Notes under the pieces: generated by a model
Told to the model about the DNA's origin: nothing
What the model saw: the letters and a program-made list of their open reading frames with translations, nothing else
The model's database searches: none
Position numbers and translations under genes: made by a program
From: Chloroflexota bacterium
GTDB lineage: Bacteria > Chloroflexota > Dehalococcoidia > GIF9 > UBA5629
Assembly: GCA_026389695.1 (NCBI GenBank)
Contig: JAPLHI010000102.1
Span: 1 to 7,276 of the forward strand
Length of the DNA stretch: 7,276 bases
Direction: 5' to 3'
Shown here: positions 1-5,650 of the stretch, in pieces
Numbering within the stretch: position 1 is the first letter of the stretch
Layout of the letters: every line of letters begins with the position of its first letter

Positions 1-441
1 GCCTGCCCCAAAGTCGGCGATAAAGCACCTGATTTCACATTGTCTTCAATCGATGGCAAAACCATAAGTCTAAATAGCTATGCCGGTAAATCTATTGTTA
101 TAAATACATGGGATTTGGATTGTCCTCGATGCAGGGAAGAAATGCCTTTCTTCCAAGATTTGTATAATAAGTATTTTCAAAATCAGGCCGTCTTCATCTC
201 TATTAATACGGGCAGCGACAACACTGGTTCAATCAAGGATTATTTGAAGCAAAATAGTTATACATTTGGCGTTTTACAGGATTATGGAAGTAAAGTATTT
301 AAATCAAAATATTGTTTTACGGGCGGAAATCCTTACACAGTATTCGTCGATTCTAATGGCATCATTAAAGACATTAAAATTGGCAGTTTTGTAACTAAGC
401 AAGACCTGGAAAATAAAATAGTAAGTTTGATTGCACATTGA
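1..441 (+). CDS. TlpA/ResA-like redoxin, 5' end outside the window (partial)
   Basis: The reading frame is open from base 1, so this is the 3' part of a gene that starts upstream. The TTG at 40 lies inside the domain and is not a credible start. Window residues 5-13 (VGDKAPDFT) are the usual entry to an AhpC/TSA-redoxin domain. An active-site CxxC is at residues 41 and 44 (CPRC, bases 121-132), preceded by WDLD instead of the usual WATW. The cis-proline loop is GGNPYT (Pro111), followed by the VFVDSNGII strand. The likely role is thiol-disulfide exchange outside the cytoplasm. Cys2 comes six residues before the domain edge and is preceded by Ala, so it could be a lipobox cysteine. Alternatively, this may be the C-terminal domain of a larger protein like the one at 1203-3446, which has a very similar C-terminal domain. 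Another cysteine is at residue 105. GC is about 36% by hand count, lower than the neighbours. The family call is firm; the substrate is unknown. Confidence 0.88.
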   Translation, partial: ACPKVGDKAPDFTLSSIDGKTISLNSYAGKSIVINTWDLDCPRCREEMPFFQDLYNKYFQNQAVFISINTGSDNTGSIKDYLKQNSYTFGVLQDYGSKVFKSKYCFTGGNPYTVFVDSNGIIKDIKIGSFVTKQDLENKIVSLIAH

Positions 442-479
442 TTCCTTTTCACCCGTAAAATGGTAGATATAGCTATAAT

Positions 480-483
480 AGGA
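480..483 (+). promoter_or_regulatory. Ribosome binding site for the 202-aa redoxin
   Basis: AGGA lies four bases before the ATG at 488. The spacing is short but usable, and it supports this start, which also precedes a good signal-anchor sequence. Confidence 0.5.
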
Positions 484-487
484 AATT

Positions 488-1096
488 ATGAATAAAATAT
501 CACCTTCAGTGTTATTATGGCTACTTATACCCGTCATTATTATCCTGATAGTAACCGCTGCTGTCATCGACCGGGTCACCCATCCCAACGCCACGTTATA
601 CAGCGCACAGGTAACGGCGTCCAAGCCTGCAACTCAAAACGATGCGAAGGTCGGCAATAGAATAGGCTTCGCAGCTCCTGATTTCACACTGCCCACCCTC
701 GATAATAAGGAGATAAAGCTGAGCGATTTCCGCGGTAAGAATGTGATTCCCAACTTCTTGGCAACCTGGTGCGGTCCCTGTCGCTTTGAGATGCCTTTTT
801 TCCAGGCAATTCATGATGAATGGGATAAGTCAGGAGTTTCTATAATAGCGGTAGCCACGCAGGATGACCTGGAAAGTACCCGCAGCTATGCCAAAGCTTA
901 TAACCTGAAGTTCACAATACCTGTAGATGTGATTGGTAATGTTGCTAAAAAATATGGTGTAAGCGGGATGCCAACGACTTTTTTTATTAACCAGGATGGA
1001 GTGATTACATCCGTTAAGATCGGGCCCTTTATTGCCCCGGAAGAAATAGAAGACAGGATGAAAACTTTCGATGCAGCGGATACTGGCATACGGTGA
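488..1096 (+). CDS. Membrane-anchored TlpA/ResA-type thiol-disulfide oxidoreductase
   Basis: This is a 202-residue protein with an uncleaved signal anchor at about residues 8-28 (hydrophobic, Lys3 on the N side). A short linker follows, then a redoxin domain from about residue 60 (FAAPDFTLP) to the C-terminus. The catalytic motif is ATWCGPC, with Cys95 and Cys98 as the only cysteines; the cis-proline is Pro162 in GMPTTFF. Length and layout match ResA/TlpA family proteins, which reduce or exchange disulfides on the outer face of the membrane, for example in cytochrome c maturation. No cytochrome or Ccm/Res gene is visible here, so the partner is unknown. Oddities are Pro88 within the strand leading to the active site (VIPNFL) and Leu91 where Trp is usual. 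It sits 46 bases after the previous redoxin gene and 106 bases before the next, probably in one transcription unit. ATG 488 is chosen because it gives the anchor and has an AGGA site. Confidence 0.9.
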   Translation: MNKISPSVLLWLLIPVIIILIVTAAVIDRVTHPNATLYSAQVTASKPATQNDAKVGNRIGFAAPDFTLPTLDNKEIKLSDFRGKNVIPNFLATWCGPCRFEMPFFQAIHDEWDKSGVSIIAVATQDDLESTRSYAKAYNLKFTIPVDVIGNVAKKYGVSGMPTTFFINQDGVITSVKIGPFIAPEEIEDRMKTFDAADTGIR

Positions 1097-1123
1097 TAAT
1101 ATGTCAACAAAACCGGAGATATA

Positions 1124-1152
1124 TTCTACTTTCGCCAGCGTAGGTGTATAAT
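1124..1152 (+). promoter_or_regulatory. Possible sigma-70-like promoter before the 747-aa redoxin gene
   Basis: A perfect TATAAT is at 1147-1152, with a poor -35 match (TTCTAC, 1124-1129) 17 bases upstream. It would start transcription near 1159 and give a leader of about 44 bases. The region is AT-rich, so chance is a real alternative. If it is real, the large gene can be expressed separately from the redoxin gene before it. Confidence 0.28.
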
Positions 1153-1202
1153 CAAAATAATATTATCCTTGCGGATAGATACATTTTAATCTGGTTGATG
1201 TC

Positions 1203-3446
1203 ATGGAAGATTTAAAACATGTTTTCGAAAAAATAGAGCGGGCCCAGGCTATTCTGGCCGACCTGGATAAGAAAAGGGAAGACAAGGCTATCGAACAGGA
1301 TGATTACGATAAGCTGAACAAGGAATACCTTAGCGCCGTTGCAAGCGCGCGGCAGGCTATAACAAATATAAAAGATAAACTCGCTAAGGAGCTTGCTGTA
1401 AAGACAAAAGCGCTGCAGGCAAGATTAAAAGTTGGTGAGATCAGTGAAGAAGCTTTCCAGCATAAAAGTAAAGGCCTGTCAGAAAAAATCAACACGCTGG
1501 AGAAGAAAGTCCAGGATATTCAAAAGCTGATCAGCGCCAGGTTTGCCGAAGAGGTACACGCGGAGGAAGCTATCACAGTAGCTGAGGCAAAGCCATCGGA
1601 TGCGATGATAAATAGCGCTGAACCCGCACATGAAGAAGCAGAGAAGGCGGGGCAACCTGAAGCGGAAAAGACTGAAAAACCGCAGGAAAAAGAACCATTG
1701 ACAGTTGAGAAAGCGGAACAGGAAAAGCCCATAGAAGATTCTGGCGAAAAGCCGGAACAAAAGAAACCCGAGGAGGAGGCTGTGCCAGCAGTCCCGTATA
1801 CCTATGTCCGACCGGGCGGAGTGCCGGCCACGGGAAAGAAGGGTAATAGACTGGTTGAATTCACCAGAAAATACCGCATAATCAGTGGCATCATCCTGGT
1901 TTCTTTGATCGGCCTGCTGCTATGGGGAGCATATACATTATTTGTACCCAGAACAGGTCCCGACGTAGGCAATATAGCTCCTGATTTCGCTATGCAATTG
2001 GGTGACAATACGTCGTCTTTAAGTGCTTTCCGTGGCGCTAATGTGATACTGGTTTTTTGGGATCGGGACTTTTGGGACGATCAGTTTTTCTATGTTAATG
2101 GCGCGATGCGCAAATTCTATACGCCGGATAAGCTCAACGAGCTATACAAGAAGTACTCGAGGAATGATCTTGAGGTCATTGCAATAGCTTCCGGTACCAG
2201 TAATAACGAGATGGATAAACTTATCAATGATTACGGAGTTGATTTCCCGGTAATAGCAGACTCCTTCGGGAAGCTGCGCAATAACTATAATATCTCTTAT
2301 GAACCAACTTACGTCTTCATCGACAGGAATGGTACGATTAAATCAAAGATCGAAGGACCACTGATTAATTCGAGCGATTTTGAGCAGATCATCTACAATA
2401 TGGATAAAAAGAATGCCATAAAATCTACCAAGCCTCCCATTATGGAAGTACTAATCCAATCCGTTACAGAAAAAAGCGCCGCTGTCAGCTGGATAACCGA
2501 AAAACCCACCACTACGCAGGTTGATATAGACGGCAAAAATATCGAGACAGTCATAACCTCGTCTCCGGTTACTCTGCATTCTCTTACGTTAAGAGACTTA
2601 TCACCGGACACGTCTTATCGTATCAGGATTGTTTACAATATCGATAACATCAATGTGTCGGAGCACTCTTATGCGGCTCTGGCAAATACTATTGTTTCCA
2701 GACGTTACCTGGTGACCACTTCTAACAAGGATACCGGCTATCCGGAGATCTCCAATATCGGTAGCAGTTTTATCACCGATTCTTCCATCACTGTGTCATG
2801 GAAGACCGACGAACCGACCACCAGTGAAGTGGACTTCGGTTTATCCAAGAATTACACAGGTACGGCCAGCCAGGGAGACAAACTCACCATATGGCATGCG
2901 GTAAAAATTGAAGGTCTCAAACCGGAAACAGAGTATTATGTAAAGGTAAGGGCTAAAGACGGCAGCGGTCGGGAATCAAGCCAGGAGATAGAACCAGCGA
3001 AAACTCGGGGATGGGTTGAATCTGCTCCTCAGATTGGAAAACGTGCTCCTGACTTTACATTAACGTCGCTCGATGGCGATAAAATCAGCTTGAGCCAGTT
3101 CAAAGGCAAAAGAGTGTTATTGAACTTCTGGTTGGAAGGGTGCCCTCCGTGTGAGACAGAGATGCCGCTATTACAGACCGCATTCAACAAATACACCCGT
3201 GATGAGCTAATCATCCTTGCGGTTAATGTACGTGGCGATATTGATAAAGTAAAATATTTCGTTGGCAAGGAAAACCTTATATTCCCGGTTCTCCTGGATA
3301 CTGAGGGACAGGTGGACAGCATATATAAACCACCGCTTTTCCCAACCTCTTTATTTATTGATTCAAACGGCATTATCAGAGAAATTAAGACAGAACGCTT
3401 TCAGACTATTAGTGAAATTGACGATATCCTTAGCAAGATCAATTAA
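1203..3446 (+). CDS. Single-pass membrane protein: helical N-region, TM, Cys-less redoxin, two FN3-like domains, CPPC redoxin
   Basis: This is a 747-residue multidomain protein. Residues 1-115 are highly charged and helical, probably coiled coil, with two SHOCT-like segments 50 residues apart (around Ile30 and Ile80). Residues 116-222 form a Glu/Lys/Pro-rich, probably disordered linker. A transmembrane helix spans about 226-248, preceded by basic residues (KK..R..RKYR), which predicts N-inside topology. Redoxin-like domain 1 (about 254-400) keeps APDF and a cis-proline (Pro368 in YEPTYVFID), but FWDD (290-293) replaces CxxC. Two FN3-like domains follow (about 411-497 and 513-601; VSW.T..PTT..VD). 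The C-terminal redoxin (608-747) has Cys647-Pro-Pro-Cys650 and cis-Pro714. These are the only two cysteines in the whole protein. The likely role is extracytoplasmic thiol-disulfide exchange with FN3 domains as spacer or ligand binder. A structural or signalling link to the cytosolic part is inference. No frame break is visible. The Shine-Dalgarno for ATG 1203 is weak (GG at 1193-1194). I do not recognise a named protein with this architecture. Confidence 0.9.
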   Translation: MEDLKHVFEKIERAQAILADLDKKREDKAIEQDDYDKLNKEYLSAVASARQAITNIKDKLAKELAVKTKALQARLKVGEISEEAFQHKSKGLSEKINTLEKKVQDIQKLISARFAEEVHAEEAITVAEAKPSDAMINSAEPAHEEAEKAGQPEAEKTEKPQEKEPLTVEKAEQEKPIEDSGEKPEQKKPEEEAVPAVPYTYVRPGGVPATGKKGNRLVEFTRKYRIISGIILVSLIGLLLWGAYTLFVPRTGPDVGNIAPDFAMQLGDNTSSLSAFRGANVILVFWDRDFWDDQFFYVNGAMRKFYTPDKLNELYKKYSRNDLEVIAIASGTSNNEMDKLINDYGVDFPVIADSFGKLRNNYNISYEPTYVFIDRNGTIKSKIEGPLINSSDFEQIIYNMDKKNAIKSTKPPIMEVLIQSVTEKSAAVSWITEKPTTTQVDIDGKNIETVITSSPVTLHSLTLRDLSPDTSYRIRIVYNIDNINVSEHSYAALANTIVSRRYLVTTSNKDTGYPEISNIGSSFITDSSITVSWKTDEPTTSEVDFGLSKNYTGTASQGDKLTIWHAVKIEGLKPETEYYVKVRAKDGSGRESSQEIEPAKTRGWVESAPQIGKRAPDFTLTSLDGDKISLSQFKGKRVLLNFWLEGCPPCETEMPLLQTAFNKYTRDELIILAVNVRGDIDKVKYFVGKENLIFPVLLDTEGQVDSIYKPPLFPTSLFIDSNGIIREIKTERFQTISEIDDILSKIN
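1245..1496 (+). repeat. Two divergent SHOCT-like helical segments in the N-terminal region
   Basis: Residues 15-45 and 65-98 of the 747-aa protein align at exactly 50 residues' separation: AIEQDDYDKLNKEYL against EISEEAFQHKSKGLS. The pattern (charged helix, Ile, acidic turn, aromatic, Lys-rich helix) resembles the SHOCT motif. The resemblance is by eye and the similarity is weak, so common heptad composition could also produce it. Confidence 0.4.
2433..3005 (+). repeat. Tandem FN3-like domain pair within the 747-aa protein
   Basis: Residues 411-497 and 513-601 are two related beta-sandwich segments. Both have a core strand of the form VSW.T (AAVSWITEKPTT and ITVSWKTDEPTT) followed by a V-D strand, and both end with the FN3 signature of L.P.T.Y..R/K (LSPDTSYRIRI and LKPETEYYVKV). 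This style is close to the purple-acid-phosphatase N-terminal FN3 family. The pair separates the cysteine-free redoxin from the active one. Confidence 0.8.
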
Positions 3447-3481
3447 TACTATACCGAGTCTAATTCTCACGGACTGTCATA

Positions 3482-4510
3482 ATGGACAATAAAAGCCGCC
3501 TCATCAAGTGGTCTTTAGCCCTATTATTTTTGCTTCTCTTCGGGACTATCGGCTACGTTGTTATAGAAAGATGGGATTTCTTCGATGCTTTTTATATGAC
3601 GGTGATAACGATAGCCACCGTCGGTTTCGCTGAGGTTCACCCGCTGTCTACAGGCGGGCGGGTATTCACTATTGTTCTGACTTTAGGAGGCGTTGGAACC
3701 GCCTTCTATATTTTAACCAGTTTCGTTCGGGCAACATTGGAAGGTGAGTTCGGAATTTTCAGGAGGCGTCGTATGGAAGCCAAGATCAGGAAGCTCAACC
3801 AGCATTTCATCCTCTGTGGCTACGGCCGTGTCGGTGAAGCAATCGCCAGTACACTCAAATTACAGAAAGCTGATTTTGTGGTCATCGACCACAGTCTTAA
3901 CAGCTATACACGCGCAGTGCAAGAGGACTGTCTGACAATAATGGACGATGCCACTAGCCATGAAGTGCTCGTACGCGCCGGTATAGAACATGCAAGAAGC
4001 CTCATCACGGCCTTCGGTGACGATGCGTATAATACTTATGCCGTCTTAACTGCACGGGAACTGAATCCCAAACTTATTATTATAGGGCGTGCCAGCAACG
4101 ATGAGGCTGCCAGAAGACTGAGGCAGGCTGGCGCAACTCATATTATTCTGCCTGAAGTCATCGGCGGTCAACAGATGGCCCGGCTGGCGTTGCGCCCCAC
4201 TACCGTACAATTCATAGAAACAGTCCTGGCAGGCAAAGAAGGAGAGTTCCTTGTAGAGGAAGTATTCATTGGAGAAGGATCGACTCTAATAGGATCAAAT
4301 ATTAAAAATATAGAAGATAAATTCCCCGGAGTTCGCATCCTGGCCGTCAGGGAAAAAGAAGGCAACCTGGTTATTAATCCGAGCATGGCAACGCAAATAG
4401 AATTTGGGGGTAGCCTTACCGCCTTCGGCACGATGGAACAGTTACAGGCCATCGAAGGCTGTTGCTCAGTCAATCGAGATACCTCAAATATTAATCTGCC
4501 AAAACCGTAA
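3482..4510 (+). CDS. Two-TM potassium channel with cytosolic RCK (TrkA-N/TrkA-C) domain
   Basis: This is a 342-residue MthK-like channel. TM1 is at about residues 8-28, the pore helix at 33-45, the selectivity filter TVGFAE at 46-51 and TM2 at about 61-83, followed by a basic stretch (FRRRR, 93-97). The RCK N-lobe (about 107-225) has a Rossmann nucleotide-binding loop GYGRVG (113-118), and an RCK_C (TrkA-C) domain spans about 246-325. The protein should form tetrameric K+ pores gated by an RCK ring that binds nucleotide or ions. The filter deviates from TVGYGD: Phe for Tyr, Ala50 for the second Gly, and Glu51 for Asp. The following VHPLS is common in bacterial relatives as I know them. The gene starts 35 bases after the redoxin gene with only a weak Shine-Dalgarno at ATG 3482, while a consensus site lies inside the gene before Met98. 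The family is certain; the gating ligand is unknown. Confidence 0.94.
   Translation: MDNKSRLIKWSLALLFLLLFGTIGYVVIERWDFFDAFYMTVITIATVGFAEVHPLSTGGRVFTIVLTLGGVGTAFYILTSFVRATLEGEFGIFRRRRMEAKIRKLNQHFILCGYGRVGEAIASTLKLQKADFVVIDHSLNSYTRAVQEDCLTIMDDATSHEVLVRAGIEHARSLITAFGDDAYNTYAVLTARELNPKLIIIGRASNDEAARRLRQAGATHIILPEVIGGQQMARLALRPTTVQFIETVLAGKEGEFLVEEVFIGEGSTLIGSNIKNIEDKFPGVRILAVREKEGNLVINPSMATQIEFGGSLTAFGTMEQLQAIEGCCSVNRDTSNINLPKP
3761..3766 (+). promoter_or_regulatory. Internal Shine-Dalgarno AGGAGG before in-frame Met98 of the channel gene
   Basis: A full AGGAGG is followed after six bases (CGTCGT) by ATG at 3773, in the channel frame. The site encodes part of the poly-Arg stretch after TM2, so an Arg-Arg codon pair alone could explain it. 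It is nevertheless much stronger than the site at the gene's own start, and it is placed where MthK is known to have an internal start. Confidence 0.55.
3773..4510 (+). CDS. Possible internally initiated soluble RCK subunit
   Basis: Initiation at ATG 3773 would give a 245-residue protein (residues 98-342 of the channel) with the whole RCK N-lobe and RCK_C and no membrane segment. In MthK, an internal Met after TM2 gives a soluble RCK domain that assembles with the channel-attached RCK domains into an octameric gating ring. The position, frame and Shine-Dalgarno here match that arrangement. This is an overlapping product of the same gene, not a separate locus, and it is inferred from sequence alone. 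Confidence 0.5.
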   Translation: MEAKIRKLNQHFILCGYGRVGEAIASTLKLQKADFVVIDHSLNSYTRAVQEDCLTIMDDATSHEVLVRAGIEHARSLITAFGDDAYNTYAVLTARELNPKLIIIGRASNDEAARRLRQAGATHIILPEVIGGQQMARLALRPTTVQFIETVLAGKEGEFLVEEVFIGEGSTLIGSNIKNIEDKFPGVRILAVREKEGNLVINPSMATQIEFGGSLTAFGTMEQLQAIEGCCSVNRDTSNINLPKP

Positions 4511-4657
4511 ATGCCCGGTGCAATAGTGAGCTACAAGGAAACACTGCTTGTATCGGAGTAGCTGCCTGATCCTGATTACCCGTTACGATCCACTATCAGA
4601 CATATGATTAAGAAATCAGGTTTAGCATATGCAGGTTCTTCTGGCAACATGTGGAGC

Positions 4658-4663
4658 TATACT
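4658..4663 (+). promoter_or_regulatory. Possible -10 element for the protease-nucleotidyltransferase pair
   Basis: TATACT matches five of six bases of the -10 consensus, 57 bases before the ATG at 4721. The best -35 candidate (TTCTTC at 4636-4641, 16-base spacer) is poor, so this is tentative. Confidence 0.22.
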
Positions 4664-4705
4664 GTAAGATTTAGCAAGCTCGAATAATAAATCAAACGGA
4701 TAACT

Positions 4706-4711
4706 GAGGGG
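4706..4711 (+). promoter_or_regulatory. Ribosome binding site for the CPBP protease gene
   Basis: GAGGGG lies nine bases before ATG 4721. It is the best canonical site before any annotated full-length gene in the window and fixes the start. Confidence 0.65.
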
Positions 4712-4720
4712 CGTCTAAAA

Positions 4721-5650
4721 ATGAGTTTACGGGCTAAAAAGATCCTGCTTTTTCTCGGGTTGACTTTCCTGATCAACTATTCCATGGTTTATATTTACCT
4801 CGCGCTTAGAGGTAAATGGGACAGCCTCGGAGTAGCTTTGCTTGGCGTAGCATATATGCTGATACCCATGATCGTCACTGTCATAGTGCAAAAAGCTATA
4901 TTCAAGGAACCCCTGGTCAAACCGCTGGGCATCTCTTTTAAAATAAACACCTGGTTTTTCTTAGCCTGGTTCCTGCCTCCTGTAATCGCTATCGCTACAA
5001 TGGGTGTCAGCCTGTTGCTTCCGGGAGTAACATTTACACCCGACATGTCAGGATTCTTTAATTCGCTTAAGGGGACGCTGACACTTGAACAAATCGAGCA
5101 AATGAAACAGCAGTTGGTAGACATATCGGTACATCCGTTCTGGCTGATCCTGATACAAGGCCTTATAGCCGGCACCACCATCAATGCCGTATTTGGCTTC
5201 GGAGAGGAACTAGGATGGCGGGGATTCCTGCAGAAAGAACTGAACTTCTTGGGCTTCTGGAAATCCTCGGCGCTCATCGGGTTAATCTGGGGGATCTGGC
5301 ATGCTCCGCTTATACTGCAGGGATATAATTATCCACAACACCCACAGATCGGAGTGCTTATGATGACGGCCTGGACAATCATAATTGCCCCGTTTTTCAG
5401 CTATATTAGGCTCAAGTCGCGATCTGTTATAGCGGCTTCCATTTTTCACGGAACTATCAATGCTACGGCAGGGATACCGATCTTACTTATTTCAGGTGGA
5501 GATGATCTTATGGTGGGAATTACCGGCCTGGCCGGATTCATAGTATTTGGTGTTGCTAACATCATGCTCTTCATCTATGACCGCTTCATAACCAGGGAAC
5601 CTGTTAATGAAATTATGAAAAATTTGGCCACTTCTGAAACTGACAGCTAA
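4721..5650 (+). CDS. CPBP-family (CAAX/Abi-type) intramembrane metalloprotease
   Basis: This is a 309-residue polytopic membrane protein. Hydrophobic segments are at about 8-28, 36-57, 78-100, 138-158, 183-200, 212-228 and 264-288. The three family motifs are present: EELGWR (Glu162, Glu163, Arg167), WGIWH (His194) and HGTIN (His243, Asn247). Together these form the Glu/His active site of CPBP glutamic-type intramembrane proteases, related to Rce1. Bacterial members process or degrade membrane peptides and are sometimes immunity or regulatory proteins; no substrate or bacteriocin gene is visible here. The extended loop between the early membrane segments (about 101-137) is polar and contains EQIEQMKQQL. 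The gene follows the 210-base gap and its stop directly abuts the nucleotidyltransferase start, so the two are probably co-transcribed. The family is sure; the substrate is unknown. Confidence 0.93.
   Translation: MSLRAKKILLFLGLTFLINYSMVYIYLALRGKWDSLGVALLGVAYMLIPMIVTVIVQKAIFKEPLVKPLGISFKINTWFFLAWFLPPVIAIATMGVSLLLPGVTFTPDMSGFFNSLKGTLTLEQIEQMKQQLVDISVHPFWLILIQGLIAGTTINAVFGFGEELGWRGFLQKELNFLGFWKSSALIGLIWGIWHAPLILQGYNYPQHPQIGVLMMTAWTIIIAPFFSYIRLKSRSVIAASIFHGTINATAGIPILLISGGDDLMVGITGLAGFIVFGVANIMLFIYDRFITREPVNEIMKNLATSETDS

Larger units (their letters stand above)
4511..4720 (+). other. 210-base intergenic region between channel and protease genes
   Basis: I see no gene here; the longest forward ATG frame (from 4511) stops after about 15 codons. 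An imperfect hairpin can form between 4529-4537 and 4546-4563 (AGCTAC with GTAGCT, AAG with CTT, and an eight-base bulge). It has no T-run after it, so it is not a convincing terminator. A TATACT at 4658-4663 could be a -10 element for the protease gene, but no good -35 is visible. This is the only sizeable gap in the window and a natural boundary between transcription units. Confidence 0.6.

Noticed and set aside
40..42. TTG as start codon of the first redoxin gene
   Set aside because: It lies inside the conserved APDFTL entry of the domain, and the frame is open to base 1, so the gene begins upstream of the window.
474..479. Perfect TATAAT as promoter of the 202-aa redoxin gene
   Set aside because: It is only eight bases before the ATG, would require a nearly leaderless message, and has no -35 match at 16-18 bases.
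1157..1166. ATAATATTAT palindrome as an operator
   Set aside because: It is a short, AT-only palindrome in an AT-rich gap, with no second copy found.
1479..1760. Cys/Phe/Leu-rich minus-strand frames opposite the acidic linker
   Set aside because: They are the reverse complement of Glu/Lys-rich codons, which produces Phe/Leu-rich shadows.
3029..3373. 114-codon minus-strand frame opposite the C-terminal redoxin
   Set aside because: It is antisense to a conserved domain with CPPC, and no independent features are present.
3262..3492. 76-codon plus-strand frame overlapping the redoxin and channel genes
   Set aside because: It is out of frame with two strong genes and shows no domain features; it is a shadow frame.
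4511..4558. Short ATG frame directly after the channel stop
   Set aside because: It has about 15 codons, no ribosome binding site and no recognisable product.
4529..4563. Hairpin after the channel gene as a terminator
   Set aside because: The stem is interrupted by an eight-base bulge and no T-run follows.
4795..5277. 160-codon minus-strand frame antisense to the protease
   Set aside because: It is antisense to a gene with intact family motifs and has the Ser/Pro/Cys-rich composition of an antisense shadow, with no recognisable domain.
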